Translations under genes and position numbers: made by a program | Notes under the pieces: model-generated | The model's database searches: none | Seen by the model: the letters and a program-made list of their open reading frames with translations, nothing else | What the model was told of the DNA's origin: nothing | In this document: positions 40,538-50,233 of the stretch, in pieces | Layout: each line of letters begins with the position of its first letter | Position numbering within the stretch: the first letter of the stretch is position 1 | DNA from: a virus | Direction: 5' to 3' (one strand) | IMG/VR virus record: IMGVR_UViG_3300043463_000045 | Location: 38,690 to 102,689 of that record | DNA length: 64,000 bases

Positions 40538-41827
40538 ATGACATATCAACATGACAACGCAGATAGAAATCTTTCAGGCTTACAAAACGCAATGCGCTAT
40601 GATGATGATGGCGAACCATCACTTCGCGTAAGTATTGAAAACGTAGAAGTAAACTCTGGTCTTTCAAATACCGTATATAATCCATTTGGCAACTTGAATG
40701 CTGGTGTTGATGCATTTGGGAGACTTCGTGTTTCAAACCCTGTTACACTATTTGACGCTACAAACGTAAACGTGATTAGTAACAAGTTTTTCAACTATAC
40801 AAACGGCAGTGCGTCAGTGTCTCATACGAATAGTCGCAGTAGTGCAGATATTGCGGTATCTGGCGTTGGGATTGCGTATCGTCAGAGTAAGCGCCGAATG
40901 AGTTATCAACCGGGAAAAAGTTTCTTGGTTCTAAACACATTTGTTATGGATACTCCACAGTCTGGCCTTACTCAAGTGGTTGGTTTATGGGATACTTCAA
41001 ATGGTATCACATTCTCTAGCGAAGATGAAGATTTGGTGATGTCAATTCGTAATGAAGGCGTTGTAAATAAAGTCATGCAATCTGACTGGAACGTTGACAA
41101 GCTAGATGGAACTGGCCCAAGTGGTCTTATTCTTGATGTTACCAAGTCTCAAATTTTGTTTATTGATGTTGAATGGCTTGGAGTTGGTTCGGTTAGAACT
41201 GGGTTCGTAATCAACGGTCAATACGTGATTGCTCATATATTCCATAATGCGAATATAAACGATGCAGTATACACAAGAACTGTAAACCTACCTATACGTT
41301 TTCAAATTGAATCTAATGGCCCATCAGCTACCATGCAGACCATATGTTCAAGTGTCATTTCAGAAAGTGGATATGAGGCAAGAGCGATTGGAAAAGTAGA
41401 TGGAACTGCAAGTCTGTCTGGAGTATCAGTAGGAACTGACTGGGTAAACTTGGCAACTATTCGTCTTGGTAATACAAATGCAATCGTAGTTCCTGCTGGA
41501 ATTGATATACTAAATATATCTAATACAGACTTTGAATGGGGTCTGTTTGTGGATGCAACGCCGTCAAGTGCGTTCACTTTCAATCCATCATCAAGTAACG
41601 TTGATATAGCGACTAACACTGTTACATTTAGTAGCTTGGGGGAACGCATATATGGTGGATACATGGGTGGCAAAACTTCACCAGCGACGATTGGCAATGG
41701 CCAATTGAGTTGGGACAATCAGTTGGGAGCAAAAAATGCAACCACACAACAAACACTAACTCTGGCGATACGTTCTGCAACCTCAAGTAAGAACGCTGCT
41801 GGACTACTAAAATGGTTCGAAATCTAA
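40538..41827 (+). CDS. Virion structural protein
   Basis: 429 residues. Beta-rich, Ser/Asn/Gly-rich; central FVINGQYVIAHIFHN and a closing segment ending in LKWFEI recall structural proteins of T4-like marine phages. In the late operon with probable packaged proteins. Position in the particle unknown. Confidence 0.7.
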   Translation: MTYQHDNADRNLSGLQNAMRYDDDGEPSLRVSIENVEVNSGLSNTVYNPFGNLNAGVDAFGRLRVSNPVTLFDATNVNVISNKFFNYTNGSASVSHTNSRSSADIAVSGVGIAYRQSKRRMSYQPGKSFLVLNTFVMDTPQSGLTQVVGLWDTSNGITFSSEDEDLVMSIRNEGVVNKVMQSDWNVDKLDGTGPSGLILDVTKSQILFIDVEWLGVGSVRTGFVINGQYVIAHIFHNANINDAVYTRTVNLPIRFQIESNGPSATMQTICSSVISESGYEARAIGKVDGTASLSGVSVGTDWVNLATIRLGNTNAIVVPAGIDILNISNTDFEWGLFVDATPSSAFTFNPSSSNVDIATNTVTFSSLGERIYGGYMGGKTSPATIGNGQLSWDNQLGAKNATTQQTLTLAIRSATSSKNAAGLLKWFEI

Positions 41828-41840
41828 GGAATAATAAAAA

Positions 41841-44800
41841 ATGGTAAACATAACAGATATCGATGGTAAAGTAACAAAATCTGCACTGGATGCACTTGAA
41901 GTTCATATTGATAATGTATTCAACAAACTTGGCATTGATGTCGGGTTTACTCATCACTTTCTTGACCGCGTAAACGACGAAAGAAATGGAAAGCAGATCA
42001 CAATACGAGAACTAGGGCGTTTGTTTGCCAAGGAATATAAGCGTTGGGGCAAACCAATCGCGCAAATGGGACCAGACAAAGAAGCCATTATGAAGGATTT
42101 GGAATCTGATGTAAACATTCCATTTGTGTTGAATTGGAACAGAAAAACTAATCAGTTAGATTTGGTTGCAAAAACTGTTATGAGAAAAAAGAACTTCAAG
42201 TCACCAGACAGAGAGTTTCCAGTTGAAAGCGTAGATCAGGTTCGTGGTTCAGAACCATTACCAAAGAACTCAAAACCATCAAGAACTGGATCACAACCAC
42301 ATCCATATAAAGGAAGATTGGTTGGAGAGGCAGAACTAAGCGAAGACTTGGGTTCAATCCCACCTCTAACTGATTTGATTGTAATGGCAGTGGTAGGGCA
42401 AACAACCGTTGCAACGTTGAAAGCTGCGTTCAAGACTGGTAAAAATCTATTCAAGTTGAAAAAGTTGGCAGACCGTGCGGGTGTAAAACTTGCCGATAAA
42501 ATGATGGGCGAGTCCAATCCGTTCACTGATGCAAGAATGAATGCAATAAAAGCTGGAAAAAAAGAGTTCACAGTAAAAGGAAAAACATATTCTATTACTG
42601 GCGATACTAGTGACGAAGAAGAGGCAATTACAAATGAAGCCATAAGTAGAGACGAACTTCAGGCGAAACTTGCAGCAAAAGCAAGTCAAAACTTTTATGA
42701 TTCTGCTCTACAAGCATTGCACAGATTGGTAACAAGTGACCCAAGAAAGCAAAGTATTGGTGGATACGCATTTGATATTGCTCGTGCGTTTCAAGGATTG
42801 AATGGGCGTCAACTTGAAAGAATGTATAAAGAACGTTATGGCATAAAAGAAGACCGTATTACACAGGTTGGTGTTGAAAGTGATTGGAACCCAGGAAACA
42901 TAGGCAAAGACTTGCTTATGTATTCTGGCGTATCTCTTATCGGAACTCTTGGACCAATCAATCTATATCAAAAGAAAATAGGCGTTATGAATCGTTCAAT
43001 ATTCATAACCACCGAACAACTATCAAAAGAAAGCAGTGACCCAGTTATTATTGAAGGTGAACTACTACTTACTCAAAACTACACCGAAGATTCAGTAACA
43101 CTATGGCAAGTAAAAGGTGCGGCTCTTGGCAAGGCGCTAAGAGGCAAAAAACTTATGCCAAAAATTTATGCATACCTTGTAAAGAAAGGTTTCTTCCTTC
43201 GTTCAGATACCGACCAATCAAAAGGCGGCATGAAGATTTGGGCAGAGTTGGCAAAAATTCCTGGCATAACTGTGTATGCAGCAAAAGAAGATGCACATGG
43301 CAACATGGATTATACCGCAGTTGATGGCGATGAAGTCTTGGCTGGTGATTTCCCAATTTATCGCAATGAAGGCGTAGATGAGTATACTAACGAAATCAAA
43401 GCTGCACGTTCTCAATATAACGTGTTACTAGCACAATCAGAAAAAGTATCCGACCCAAAGCAGTTGGAAAAGATGCAATCTGACTTGGATTTCTTGGATA
43501 ACCATATTCGCAAACTTACAAAAGAACGTGACGAAATTTACAATGATGACCGCCTAAGTCGCCAAAAGAATGAACTGATATATCTTCTTGCTACCACTGA
43601 CAAGAAACCAAAAAACGAATCTATCAATGAGGTTTCTTCCGTTGACCTACCAAAAAGTTGGGGATGGATTGGCAATACTGATTGGGAAGGCAAGAACACA
43701 AAGTATGTAAGAAAGATAGGCAGACTTGGTGGATATGATGTAGTATTAGAACAATACGGAGCCAACTCTCGCAAAGTATTTTTGGTTACTGACAAGAATG
43801 AAAACTCTGCACTGGATCGCAAACCAATATCACTGATTGAATTTGAGCGCGACTATGGTAACAGAGAAGGCATGGAATACTGGATTGCAAAGGCAACTAT
43901 CATTCACCCATCTTGGCAAGGAAAAGGCATTGCGCCTAAGCTATATGCGTTCCTATGTAAGAAGGGTTGGGTTATTCGCAGTGATGATCTTCAATCGCAA
44001 GGCGGAAAGAAGATATGGATTGCTCTGTCAAAAATCCCAGGAATTACCGTATACGCAGCAAAAAATGATGGCGGAAACTGGGAGCTATCGGATATTGACA
44101 ACGATGTAGATGACTTCCTGCGTAGTGGTTTCCATACCTATGACACTGAGTTGAAAAACGAAGTCAAAGAGATTGAAAGAGAACTTGCGTTTGTAGAAGA
44201 TAAGATACGTGAAGTATGGGATGATTATAGTTCCATGGATAAAACGGACACTGCCAATCTTGCTCGTCTCAAAAAAGAATATGCTGACTTGCGAACAATG
44301 GAGAAAAAGCTAAGAGACGAAAAGATGGACGCTCAAAGCAAACAAACTTGGGATGAAGAACACGAGGATGTGTATCTATTTGCTCATGCCGCTCATGACC
44401 CAATGTATGATAAACCAAAGGTAACAAAAACAGAGTCAGTAAAAAAAAATGAAAAAATGACAGAGAACACTGGGAATATAAAAATAAACCCAGTGTCCGT
44501 TTCTGACCACTACAAAGGCGAAACATTCGGAACCAAGTATCTGATGGTTGATGGCGTAGTCAAAGCTGGCGTTGATGTAAGCATCGTAGATGACGAGGTT
44601 TATATCTCTCATGTTATTACCGCAGATGATAGCCGCAGAAAAGGTTATGCCAAAATGTTGGTTGATGACCTATTCAAAGAGTTTCCTAGTAAAAAGATTT
44701 CAGTGTCAAATATGACTGATGACGGAAGTGCGTTCTTCCGTAGTCAATATTCGGTTGATGATGAAACTGGCGAGATACAGAAAAAGTTAGGCGAAGAAAT

Positions 44801-47429
44801 AGAAACTGTGAAAGTTTCCAAAGATTGGAAATCCTATATGTGGGGCTTTCCAATCAAAAAATATTACAGTAGATTTACCGAAGTAGAACCAATGGGTAAG
44901 TTTCGTGTCTTTATAGCAAAAGAAGGACGTGAACTAAACGCGCTATTATGCGACAAAGAAACCAATATGCATGCCTTGGTCCATATGACTCGTAGTTCAT
45001 CAAAATCGCCTTGCGTTATTCATGCCGCAGCACTTGATCCTGCACTTCAAGGAAAAGGATTGATGCCAAAATTCTATGCCCACTTGGTTACAAAGGTGGG
45101 TCTATTCCTTCAGGCAGACTCTATGCAATCAGCGGGCGGAAGAAAAATATGGGTTGCGTTATCAAAAGACCCAAGCGTAACGGTATTTGCAGCATACAAA
45201 GAAAATGGTGTAGAGAAGTATAGTCATGTCGAAGGCGATAACCTACTTTATAGTGATGCTCCAATATATGATGACGAAAGAGACGAAAACGTTGCAGAAA
45301 TCAAGAATGAAATAAACAGCATTCAAAACATGATTGATGACTATACTACAAAACTTCGTGCAGAAGTCAATCGTGCAGACCCAAATGAAGAAAAAATAAA
45401 AGAACTTCAATCCCACATTCGCGAACTTACTCCTAAAAAAGAAGAGTTGAGAAAAGAATATCTGGCAGTGTTACCAAAAAAGCCAAAGAAAACATTCAGC
45501 AAGCTACTGGCAGTTCCAGCAAAAACACCAACGCCAGAATCAGTAAATGAAACTATAAAAAAAGTGAAGGGCGGATTTCAACTTCGCTCTAAAGATGGCA
45601 AAAAGAACCTTGGAACTTACCCAACTAAAGCTGGCGCTCTAAAAAGAGAGCGTCAGGTTCAGTATTTCAAGCATATGAATGAATCATACAAGCTACAACT
45701 TGAACGTGATGATGACCTGTATGTGTTACATATTCTGAATACCGATTCTGGAAAGAGAACCGAAGTCAGAGGCAAGGCAAACTATGAAACTAATGGGTAT
45801 GATGCAAATGACAAGCTGCATCAACTGTTAGATACAATTGGTAAAACTGCAAATATCTCAGAGTTGATGAACGGAGAAGTTGTAACTATCAACCCAAAAC
45901 ATCCTCAAGGTGAAATCGCAAAGAAGGCAACCGATGTTGCATTCAATGAAGACGCAGTTGAAGATGACCCCACTGGATACCAACACGACTTGCTTACTAT
46001 GCCACAAAATACATTGGTGATTGATACAAAAGGTGATTTTGATTGGTATAAGCTAGGTCAGCATTTTGCAAGATTGAACCAGCAAGACCCACATGAGTTC
46101 GGGCAAAGTGACTCAGATATGGTAGTCACCCTTGCCAATCAAGAACAAGTTGCTCGTTTGAAAAGAATTCTTGATAAGTTCGGTGCGGAATACAAAGAGA
46201 TTGGTGGTTCACCAGAGCACCCAGAAGTTCATAGTGAGGGCGAACTAAATGAACTAAAAATCGTAAAACCTCATCCTGCCGACACACTTGGTGTTCCAAG
46301 ACGCCATATGCCGCAAATTGACGAAAAGCATTATGAAGATTTGTTTCGTTATATCTACGATAATGGTGGCAAAATAAAAAAAGAAATAGTTGATCCAGCA
46401 GACCTAATGTCAACTCAGTCAGAGTTCAGCGACAAGGGCGTAGAAGCTGCAATGACAAACGGAAAGATGAACAAGCCAATCATAATCAGTTCTGACAACT
46501 ATGTGTTGGATGGGCATCATCGTTGGCTTGCTGCTAAAAATGCAAAGATACACAAAATCACTGCATTCCGTATGAGCCTTCCAGCCAAGGAGGGATTGAG
46601 TATGCTTATCAACTTCCCTCAAACTACATTCAAGGATATTCATGAAACTGGCGGGGTTGGTAAAATCGTAAAAGGCGTCAACACTACGATTGATGTTGGC
46701 CCAAACGAAATCAAAAAACAAGCCGCAAAGTTTGGAAACAAAGTTTCAAAAGATGGAAAGCCAGCATTCAATTTGAGAGAAATGTATGGCGATACAGGTC
46801 GCAAGATGCTTACAGAAGCACAACTACATGAAGCAATGTTGGTTTCCGTCACAAAATGGTTGGGAAGTAAAGCACAAAATACGATTGATGACCTATCGGC
46901 TACCATTCTTACCATGAAAGACGCCGCTGTTCTTATCAAAGATATTCTTATGGATGAAACATATTTTGAGAAATCATACACCCAAATGGTGAAATCGTCA
47001 AGAGGAATGTTGAAGCAACTATCATCGGTTCTGAACACTGCGATTGGCCTTGTCAATAACGAAACAGTCGCTACCACACTGAGGGATATGGTGCAGAATA
47101 TCATTACATTCGCATCTGCAATATTCAAGCGTGGCGGCATTATCGGCTTCTTGGGAAGTCTTGGCGTATATGCGTTTGCCAAATACATGGTCCAGAATCT
47201 ATCTAGTGTAAAAACAATATTGGCAAACGTGGTCAAATCAAACTTTGCCGACCAATTCGGAACTTTCATTTCAACAGTGATGAATGTTGCTACTGAAAAA
47301 GTTCCAGGTCTTACCTTCTTTAGTTTCTTTGAAAATCTAAATGCGGTAAAAGAACTATTCTTTGAAGTATTGAGTAGTATCAAACGCAAACTTGAGTTTG
47401 GTAGAAACCTAAATACCAAAGCTGCATAA
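41841..47429 (+). CDS. Giant multidomain late protein (possible packaged polyprotein)
   Basis: 1862 residues. Domains in order: N-terminal unit with HHFLDRVNDERNG (about 32-45); three GNAT-like repeats with GK.L.PK.YA.L and SKGGMKIW-type ends (about 425-500, 690-760, 1070-1130), one further GNAT-like unit with DDSRRKGYAKMLVDDLF (about 930); a short GGFQLRSKDGKKNLG unit; a ParB/sulfiredoxin-like unit with NYVLDGHHRWLAAK (about 1555); and a C-terminal 250 residues with hydrophobic segments. Repeated ESxNE / EAELSE sites resemble prohead-protease cuts, so it may be processed into several injected proteins. Inference only. Confidence 0.75.
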   Translation: MVNITDIDGKVTKSALDALEVHIDNVFNKLGIDVGFTHHFLDRVNDERNGKQITIRELGRLFAKEYKRWGKPIAQMGPDKEAIMKDLESDVNIPFVLNWNRKTNQLDLVAKTVMRKKNFKSPDREFPVESVDQVRGSEPLPKNSKPSRTGSQPHPYKGRLVGEAELSEDLGSIPPLTDLIVMAVVGQTTVATLKAAFKTGKNLFKLKKLADRAGVKLADKMMGESNPFTDARMNAIKAGKKEFTVKGKTYSITGDTSDEEEAITNEAISRDELQAKLAAKASQNFYDSALQALHRLVTSDPRKQSIGGYAFDIARAFQGLNGRQLERMYKERYGIKEDRITQVGVESDWNPGNIGKDLLMYSGVSLIGTLGPINLYQKKIGVMNRSIFITTEQLSKESSDPVIIEGELLLTQNYTEDSVTLWQVKGAALGKALRGKKLMPKIYAYLVKKGFFLRSDTDQSKGGMKIWAELAKIPGITVYAAKEDAHGNMDYTAVDGDEVLAGDFPIYRNEGVDEYTNEIKAARSQYNVLLAQSEKVSDPKQLEKMQSDLDFLDNHIRKLTKERDEIYNDDRLSRQKNELIYLLATTDKKPKNESINEVSSVDLPKSWGWIGNTDWEGKNTKYVRKIGRLGGYDVVLEQYGANSRKVFLVTDKNENSALDRKPISLIEFERDYGNREGMEYWIAKATIIHPSWQGKGIAPKLYAFLCKKGWVIRSDDLQSQGGKKIWIALSKIPGITVYAAKNDGGNWELSDIDNDVDDFLRSGFHTYDTELKNEVKEIERELAFVEDKIREVWDDYSSMDKTDTANLARLKKEYADLRTMEKKLRDEKMDAQSKQTWDEEHEDVYLFAHAAHDPMYDKPKVTKTESVKKNEKMTENTGNIKINPVSVSDHYKGETFGTKYLMVDGVVKAGVDVSIVDDEVYISHVITADDSRRKGYAKMLVDDLFKEFPSKKISVSNMTDDGSAFFRSQYSVDDETGEIQKKLGEEIETVKVSKDWKSYMWGFPIKKYYSRFTEVEPMGKFRVFIAKEGRELNALLCDKETNMHALVHMTRSSSKSPCVIHAAALDPALQGKGLMPKFYAHLVTKVGLFLQADSMQSAGGRKIWVALSKDPSVTVFAAYKENGVEKYSHVEGDNLLYSDAPIYDDERDENVAEIKNEINSIQNMIDDYTTKLRAEVNRADPNEEKIKELQSHIRELTPKKEELRKEYLAVLPKKPKKTFSKLLAVPAKTPTPESVNETIKKVKGGFQLRSKDGKKNLGTYPTKAGALKRERQVQYFKHMNESYKLQLERDDDLYVLHILNTDSGKRTEVRGKANYETNGYDANDKLHQLLDTIGKTANISELMNGEVVTINPKHPQGEIAKKATDVAFNEDAVEDDPTGYQHDLLTMPQNTLVIDTKGDFDWYKLGQHFARLNQQDPHEFGQSDSDMVVTLANQEQVARLKRILDKFGAEYKEIGGSPEHPEVHSEGELNELKIVKPHPADTLGVPRRHMPQIDEKHYEDLFRYIYDNGGKIKKEIVDPADLMSTQSEFSDKGVEAAMTNGKMNKPIIISSDNYVLDGHHRWLAAKNAKIHKITAFRMSLPAKEGLSMLINFPQTTFKDIHETGGVGKIVKGVNTTIDVGPNEIKKQAAKFGNKVSKDGKPAFNLREMYGDTGRKMLTEAQLHEAMLVSVTKWLGSKAQNTIDDLSATILTMKDAAVLIKDILMDETYFEKSYTQMVKSSRGMLKQLSSVLNTAIGLVNNETVATTLRDMVQNIITFASAIFKRGGIIGFLGSLGVYAFAKYMVQNLSSVKTILANVVKSNFADQFGTFISTVMNVATEKVPGLTFFSFFENLNAVKELFFEVLSSIKRKLEFGRNLNTKAA

Positions 47430-47432
47430 AAG

Positions 47433-47440
47433 GATAAATA
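47433..47440 (+). promoter_or_regulatory. Late promoter for a leaderless mRNA
   Basis: GATAAATA, spacer CTATT, ATG 47446; AAAGGA overlaps the box and could also serve transcripts from upstream. Confidence 0.75.
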
Positions 47441-47445
47441 CTATT

Positions 47446-47661
47446 ATGAAAATAAATGAGATCATAAGCGAGAATTTTTCAGGGGCATTTGCATCAGTTG
47501 CGATGCCTATGACGCCTGGAACCAAGAAGGCCGATGCGAAGCGTTCTGTTTATGGAAAAGCTAAAACTGAATCTAAAAAGAAACATAAGATGGGTTACAG
47601 TGCCGATGTAGGTAATCTGAGTTATACTAACCCTGTTACAACAACAATGATAAGAAGGTAA
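47446..47661 (+). CDS. Small head-packaged protein candidate
   Basis: 71 residues. N-terminus MKINEIISE then NFSG closely matches T4 internal-protein targeting peptides. The remainder is basic (KKADAKRSV, ESKKKHKMG) as in DNA-associated internal head proteins. Late promoter spaced for a leaderless mRNA. Confidence 0.7.
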   Translation: MKINEIISENFSGAFASVAMPMTPGTKKADAKRSVYGKAKTESKKKHKMGYSADVGNLSYTNPVTTTMIRR

Positions 47662-47667
47662 TGTAAA

Positions 47668-49059
47668 ATGAAACTTAGACAACTTTTTGAAAATTTTGTA
47701 ATCTCCAATGATGAGTTTGAAGATTATCTAAATCGCACAACTGAACAACTTGCATCTGAAATTCAAAGCGGCAAGAACGCCAGAGACGCCATTCATGATT
47801 TGTCGCTACAGTTCTCTAAAATGCATAACAGCGCATATGCAGCATATCAGCGCATGTCAGATGCACTAACCTCACGTATGTATGTTCTTGACCTAAACGC
47901 ACAATCAAGCGAACCAGCTATGGGCGACGAAATGGGCGGATTTGACGATTTTGAAGGTCCAGACATGGGCGGTGACATGGGTGGCATGGGTGGCATGGGC
48001 GATGAACTTGGTGGCGATGTTGAACAACTAAATGACCCAATGGGTGGCGGTATGCAAATGGACCTACCAATGGGTGACGAAATGCCGTCAGATAATGAAA
48101 TGGATGACTATAATGCCGTCATGAACAGTCCAATGGCCGACGAAGATACTATTGGTGAGTCTAAGATAAAAGAAGCTGGAAAAATGAAGGGCGGTGCCAA
48201 AGACCCATGCTGGTCAGGTTACAAAATGGTCGGAACTAAAAAAAAAGGCAGTAAAGAAGTCCCCAACTGCGTTCCAGAAAGTAAAATAGACGAAGGAAAT
48301 ACTTCACATCGTATCAGCCGTTTACAGATGATGATTGATGATAGACTCAAAAAAGCAAAGATGGTGAAAGACCCCATCACACAGCGTCATCACCGAATGA
48401 TGGCCGACCAATACCAAGAAATGCTCGATTCCATAAAGTCAAAGCACGAAAATCTAAAAGAGTTTCTGCCAGCACTTGGAGCCGCAGGAGGTGCCATTGC
48501 GGGAGCAGTAAGAGCAGGGGCAGCAGCAGCAGGGCCAGCAATAGCAAGAGCGGCAAGTGGGGCAGGAAGAGCACTAACTTCGCCATTGGCAAAAGATATA
48601 GGAAATGCTGCGGTCATGGGCGCGAAAGGTCTAAACACTGGTATGCAAAAAGCCAAATCATACATGGACAAGCAAACAAGTTCAAACCAAGGGATACAAA
48701 CCCGATTCCCATCAGGTGGCGCGGCAAAAGAATCTATGTATGAAGAAACATATGAAGGCAACGATTTCTTTGAAGCATATGGTGTTATGTGGTTCAACGA
48801 AGATGAAAAGTTGGATGAAGCAGAGTATCAAGGCAGAAACGTCCCACTCGGTAAGCCAATGCGCGGCGATGTAAAAAAATTCAAGGTCTATGTCAAAGAC
48901 CCAAGCACTGGAAATGTAAAAAAGGTAAACTTCGGTGACCCAGACATGAAAATCAAGAAGTCAAACCCAGAACGCAGAAAGTCGTTCAGAGCAAGACACA
49001 ATTGCGACAACCCAGGCCCACGAACAAAAGCACGTTACTGGTCATGCAGAAAATGGTAA
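47668..49059 (+). CDS. Head-associated protein with Met/Gly/Asp-rich region
   Basis: 463 residues. Starts MKLRQLFENF (capsid-targeting-like). Residues about 90-150 are Met/Gly/Asp-rich (DMGGDMGGMGGMGDELGG); KDPCWSGYKMVGTKKKG...PNCVPE (about 184-208) and the basic C-terminus RARHNCDNPGPRTKARYWSC are motifs I recall from head proteins of large T4-like phages. Internal SKIKE and SKIDE sites may be protease cuts. An Ala-rich hydrophobic stretch (270-310) is unusual. Likely packaged precursor. Confidence 0.7.
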   Translation: MKLRQLFENFVISNDEFEDYLNRTTEQLASEIQSGKNARDAIHDLSLQFSKMHNSAYAAYQRMSDALTSRMYVLDLNAQSSEPAMGDEMGGFDDFEGPDMGGDMGGMGGMGDELGGDVEQLNDPMGGGMQMDLPMGDEMPSDNEMDDYNAVMNSPMADEDTIGESKIKEAGKMKGGAKDPCWSGYKMVGTKKKGSKEVPNCVPESKIDEGNTSHRISRLQMMIDDRLKKAKMVKDPITQRHHRMMADQYQEMLDSIKSKHENLKEFLPALGAAGGAIAGAVRAGAAAAGPAIARAASGAGRALTSPLAKDIGNAAVMGAKGLNTGMQKAKSYMDKQTSSNQGIQTRFPSGGAAKESMYEETYEGNDFFEAYGVMWFNEDEKLDEAEYQGRNVPLGKPMRGDVKKFKVYVKDPSTGNVKKVNFGDPDMKIKKSNPERRKSFRARHNCDNPGPRTKARYWSCRKW

Positions 49060-49067
49060 AATAACGA

Positions 49068-49096
49068 TTGACTCTGCCACTTCGGTGTGTTATATT
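49068..49096 (+). promoter_or_regulatory. Sigma70-like promoter of the dsbA-like gene
   Basis: TTGACT 49068-49073, 17-nt spacer, TATATT 49091-49096; the start falls inside the next terminator stem. Confidence 0.65.
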
Positions 49097-49099
49097 CAA

Positions 49100-49129
49100 G
49101 GGAACTTCTATTCAGAGGTTCCCTTTTTT
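49100..49129 (+). terminator. Terminator whose 5' arm contains the next transcript start
   Basis: GGGAAC (49100-49105) and GTTCCC (49118-49123) then TTTTTT. Transcripts from upstream can form it; those starting near 49103 cannot. Confidence 0.75.
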
Positions 49130-49146
49130 ATTCACAGAGGAAAAAC

Positions 49147-49404
49147 ATGTCACTAGATACAATCACATCCGAAGAAAAAGCAAAACTAACTCAACTCGTA
49201 GATGAAGGATGTTCAGTCCTTCAAGAGATTGAAGACCTCAAGGGTGGTCTAAAAGATACGGTCAAGGCAATTGCAGAAGAACTTGACATCAAGCCTTCTC
49301 TCATCAATAAAGCAATTAGCATTGCTCACAAGGCACGGCTAACCGAAGCAAAGCAAGACTTTGAAGATGTTGAAACAATTCTCAAAACTGTTGGACGTGG
49401 CTGA
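49147..49404 (+). CDS. dsbA: DsbA-like dsDNA-binding protein
   Basis: 85 residues (T4 DsbA 89) from ATG 49147 (GAGGAAA upstream). All-helical; KDTVKAIAEELDIKPSLINKAISIAHKA in the second half resembles the DsbA family of T4-like phages, which binds dsDNA and has been linked to late transcription. Weak similarity, so moderate confidence. Confidence 0.6.
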   Translation: MSLDTITSEEKAKLTQLVDEGCSVLQEIEDLKGGLKDTVKAIAEELDIKPSLINKAISIAHKARLTEAKQDFEDVETILKTVGRG

Positions 49405-49640
49405 TGGCGAAACAGCCAATCATTCATAAGGATAGATTTGGCAGAGAACTCGGCAAGGACACTGTTGTCCTTGCCGCCACAGGCACACGAGAAATAGACG
49501 TTTGCACCATAGTATCGCAAGGCGAGAAAATGGTCAGAGTTCAACCAATCGGTAGAAAAACGGACTACCTTCGCTATCCAAATGAACTTATCGTTATCAA
49601 CGATATACCAGAAACAATGATGTATCTACTCAAAGCATGA
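49404..49640 (+). CDS. Hypothetical beta-rich protein
   Basis: 78 residues, ATG on the last base of the dsbA stop. Alternating strands (DTVVLAATGTREIDVCTIV) suggest a small barrel, perhaps SH3-like. Function unknown; in the replication operon. Confidence 0.6.
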   Translation: MAKQPIIHKDRFGRELGKDTVVLAATGTREIDVCTIVSQGEKMVRVQPIGRKTDYLRYPNELIVINDIPETMMYLLKA

Positions 49641-50224
49641 TAGAAACATACATATCAGCATTCTTTGATATATTGTATGAAGAAAACATTGCATCTCTGA
49701 CAACTATGGAAGAAGTCAGAGATGCATTTCATACAAATCAAATTCATAGCAAAAATCAAGCAATCACTGCATTATCGCATCTTCCAAACCATGGAGGAAA
49801 AGTTCTATATATCGGCTCATGGTTTGGATTTCTAACACACTATATATGTCACCGTTATCCTACTTTCATCATAGATGAAATAGACATTGATCCAAGATGT
49901 AATGTTATAAGCAAGCGGCTCAACTCAAAGTTCCATAACTATGGAACACATTTTACAGAAGATGTATTGACGTTTGATGGGTTGGAACACTATGATACTA
50001 TCATAAATCTAAGCAGTGAGCATATGACTTCAGAATGGTTTGAAAGAATACCAGCGGGAAAACAATGCCTGATACAATCCAATAACTTGTCTATTGAAGA
50101 TCATACCAATGTATGCTATAGTGTTGATGAGATTAAAAATAAATACCCATTATCTTCAATATCATATGAAAGCGCAATGAAGTTGAATGTGCTTACCAGA
50201 TTTACCATTTCAGGAATAAAATAA
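49637..50224 (+). CDS. Class I SAM-dependent methyltransferase-like protein
   Basis: 195 residues, overlapping its neighbour by 4 nt. GKVLYIGSWFGFLTHYI (about 54-70) fits motif I, followed by EIDIDPRCNVISKRL for motif II. Directly upstream of DNA polymerase. Substrate unknown; the glycine-poor motif I leaves some doubt about activity. Confidence 0.68.
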   Translation: MIETYISAFFDILYEENIASLTTMEEVRDAFHTNQIHSKNQAITALSHLPNHGGKVLYIGSWFGFLTHYICHRYPTFIIDEIDIDPRCNVISKRLNSKFHNYGTHFTEDVLTFDGLEHYDTIINLSSEHMTSEWFERIPAGKQCLIQSNNLSIEDHTNVCYSVDEIKNKYPLSSISYESAMKLNVLTRFTISGIK

Positions 50225-50233
50225 GGAGACGTT

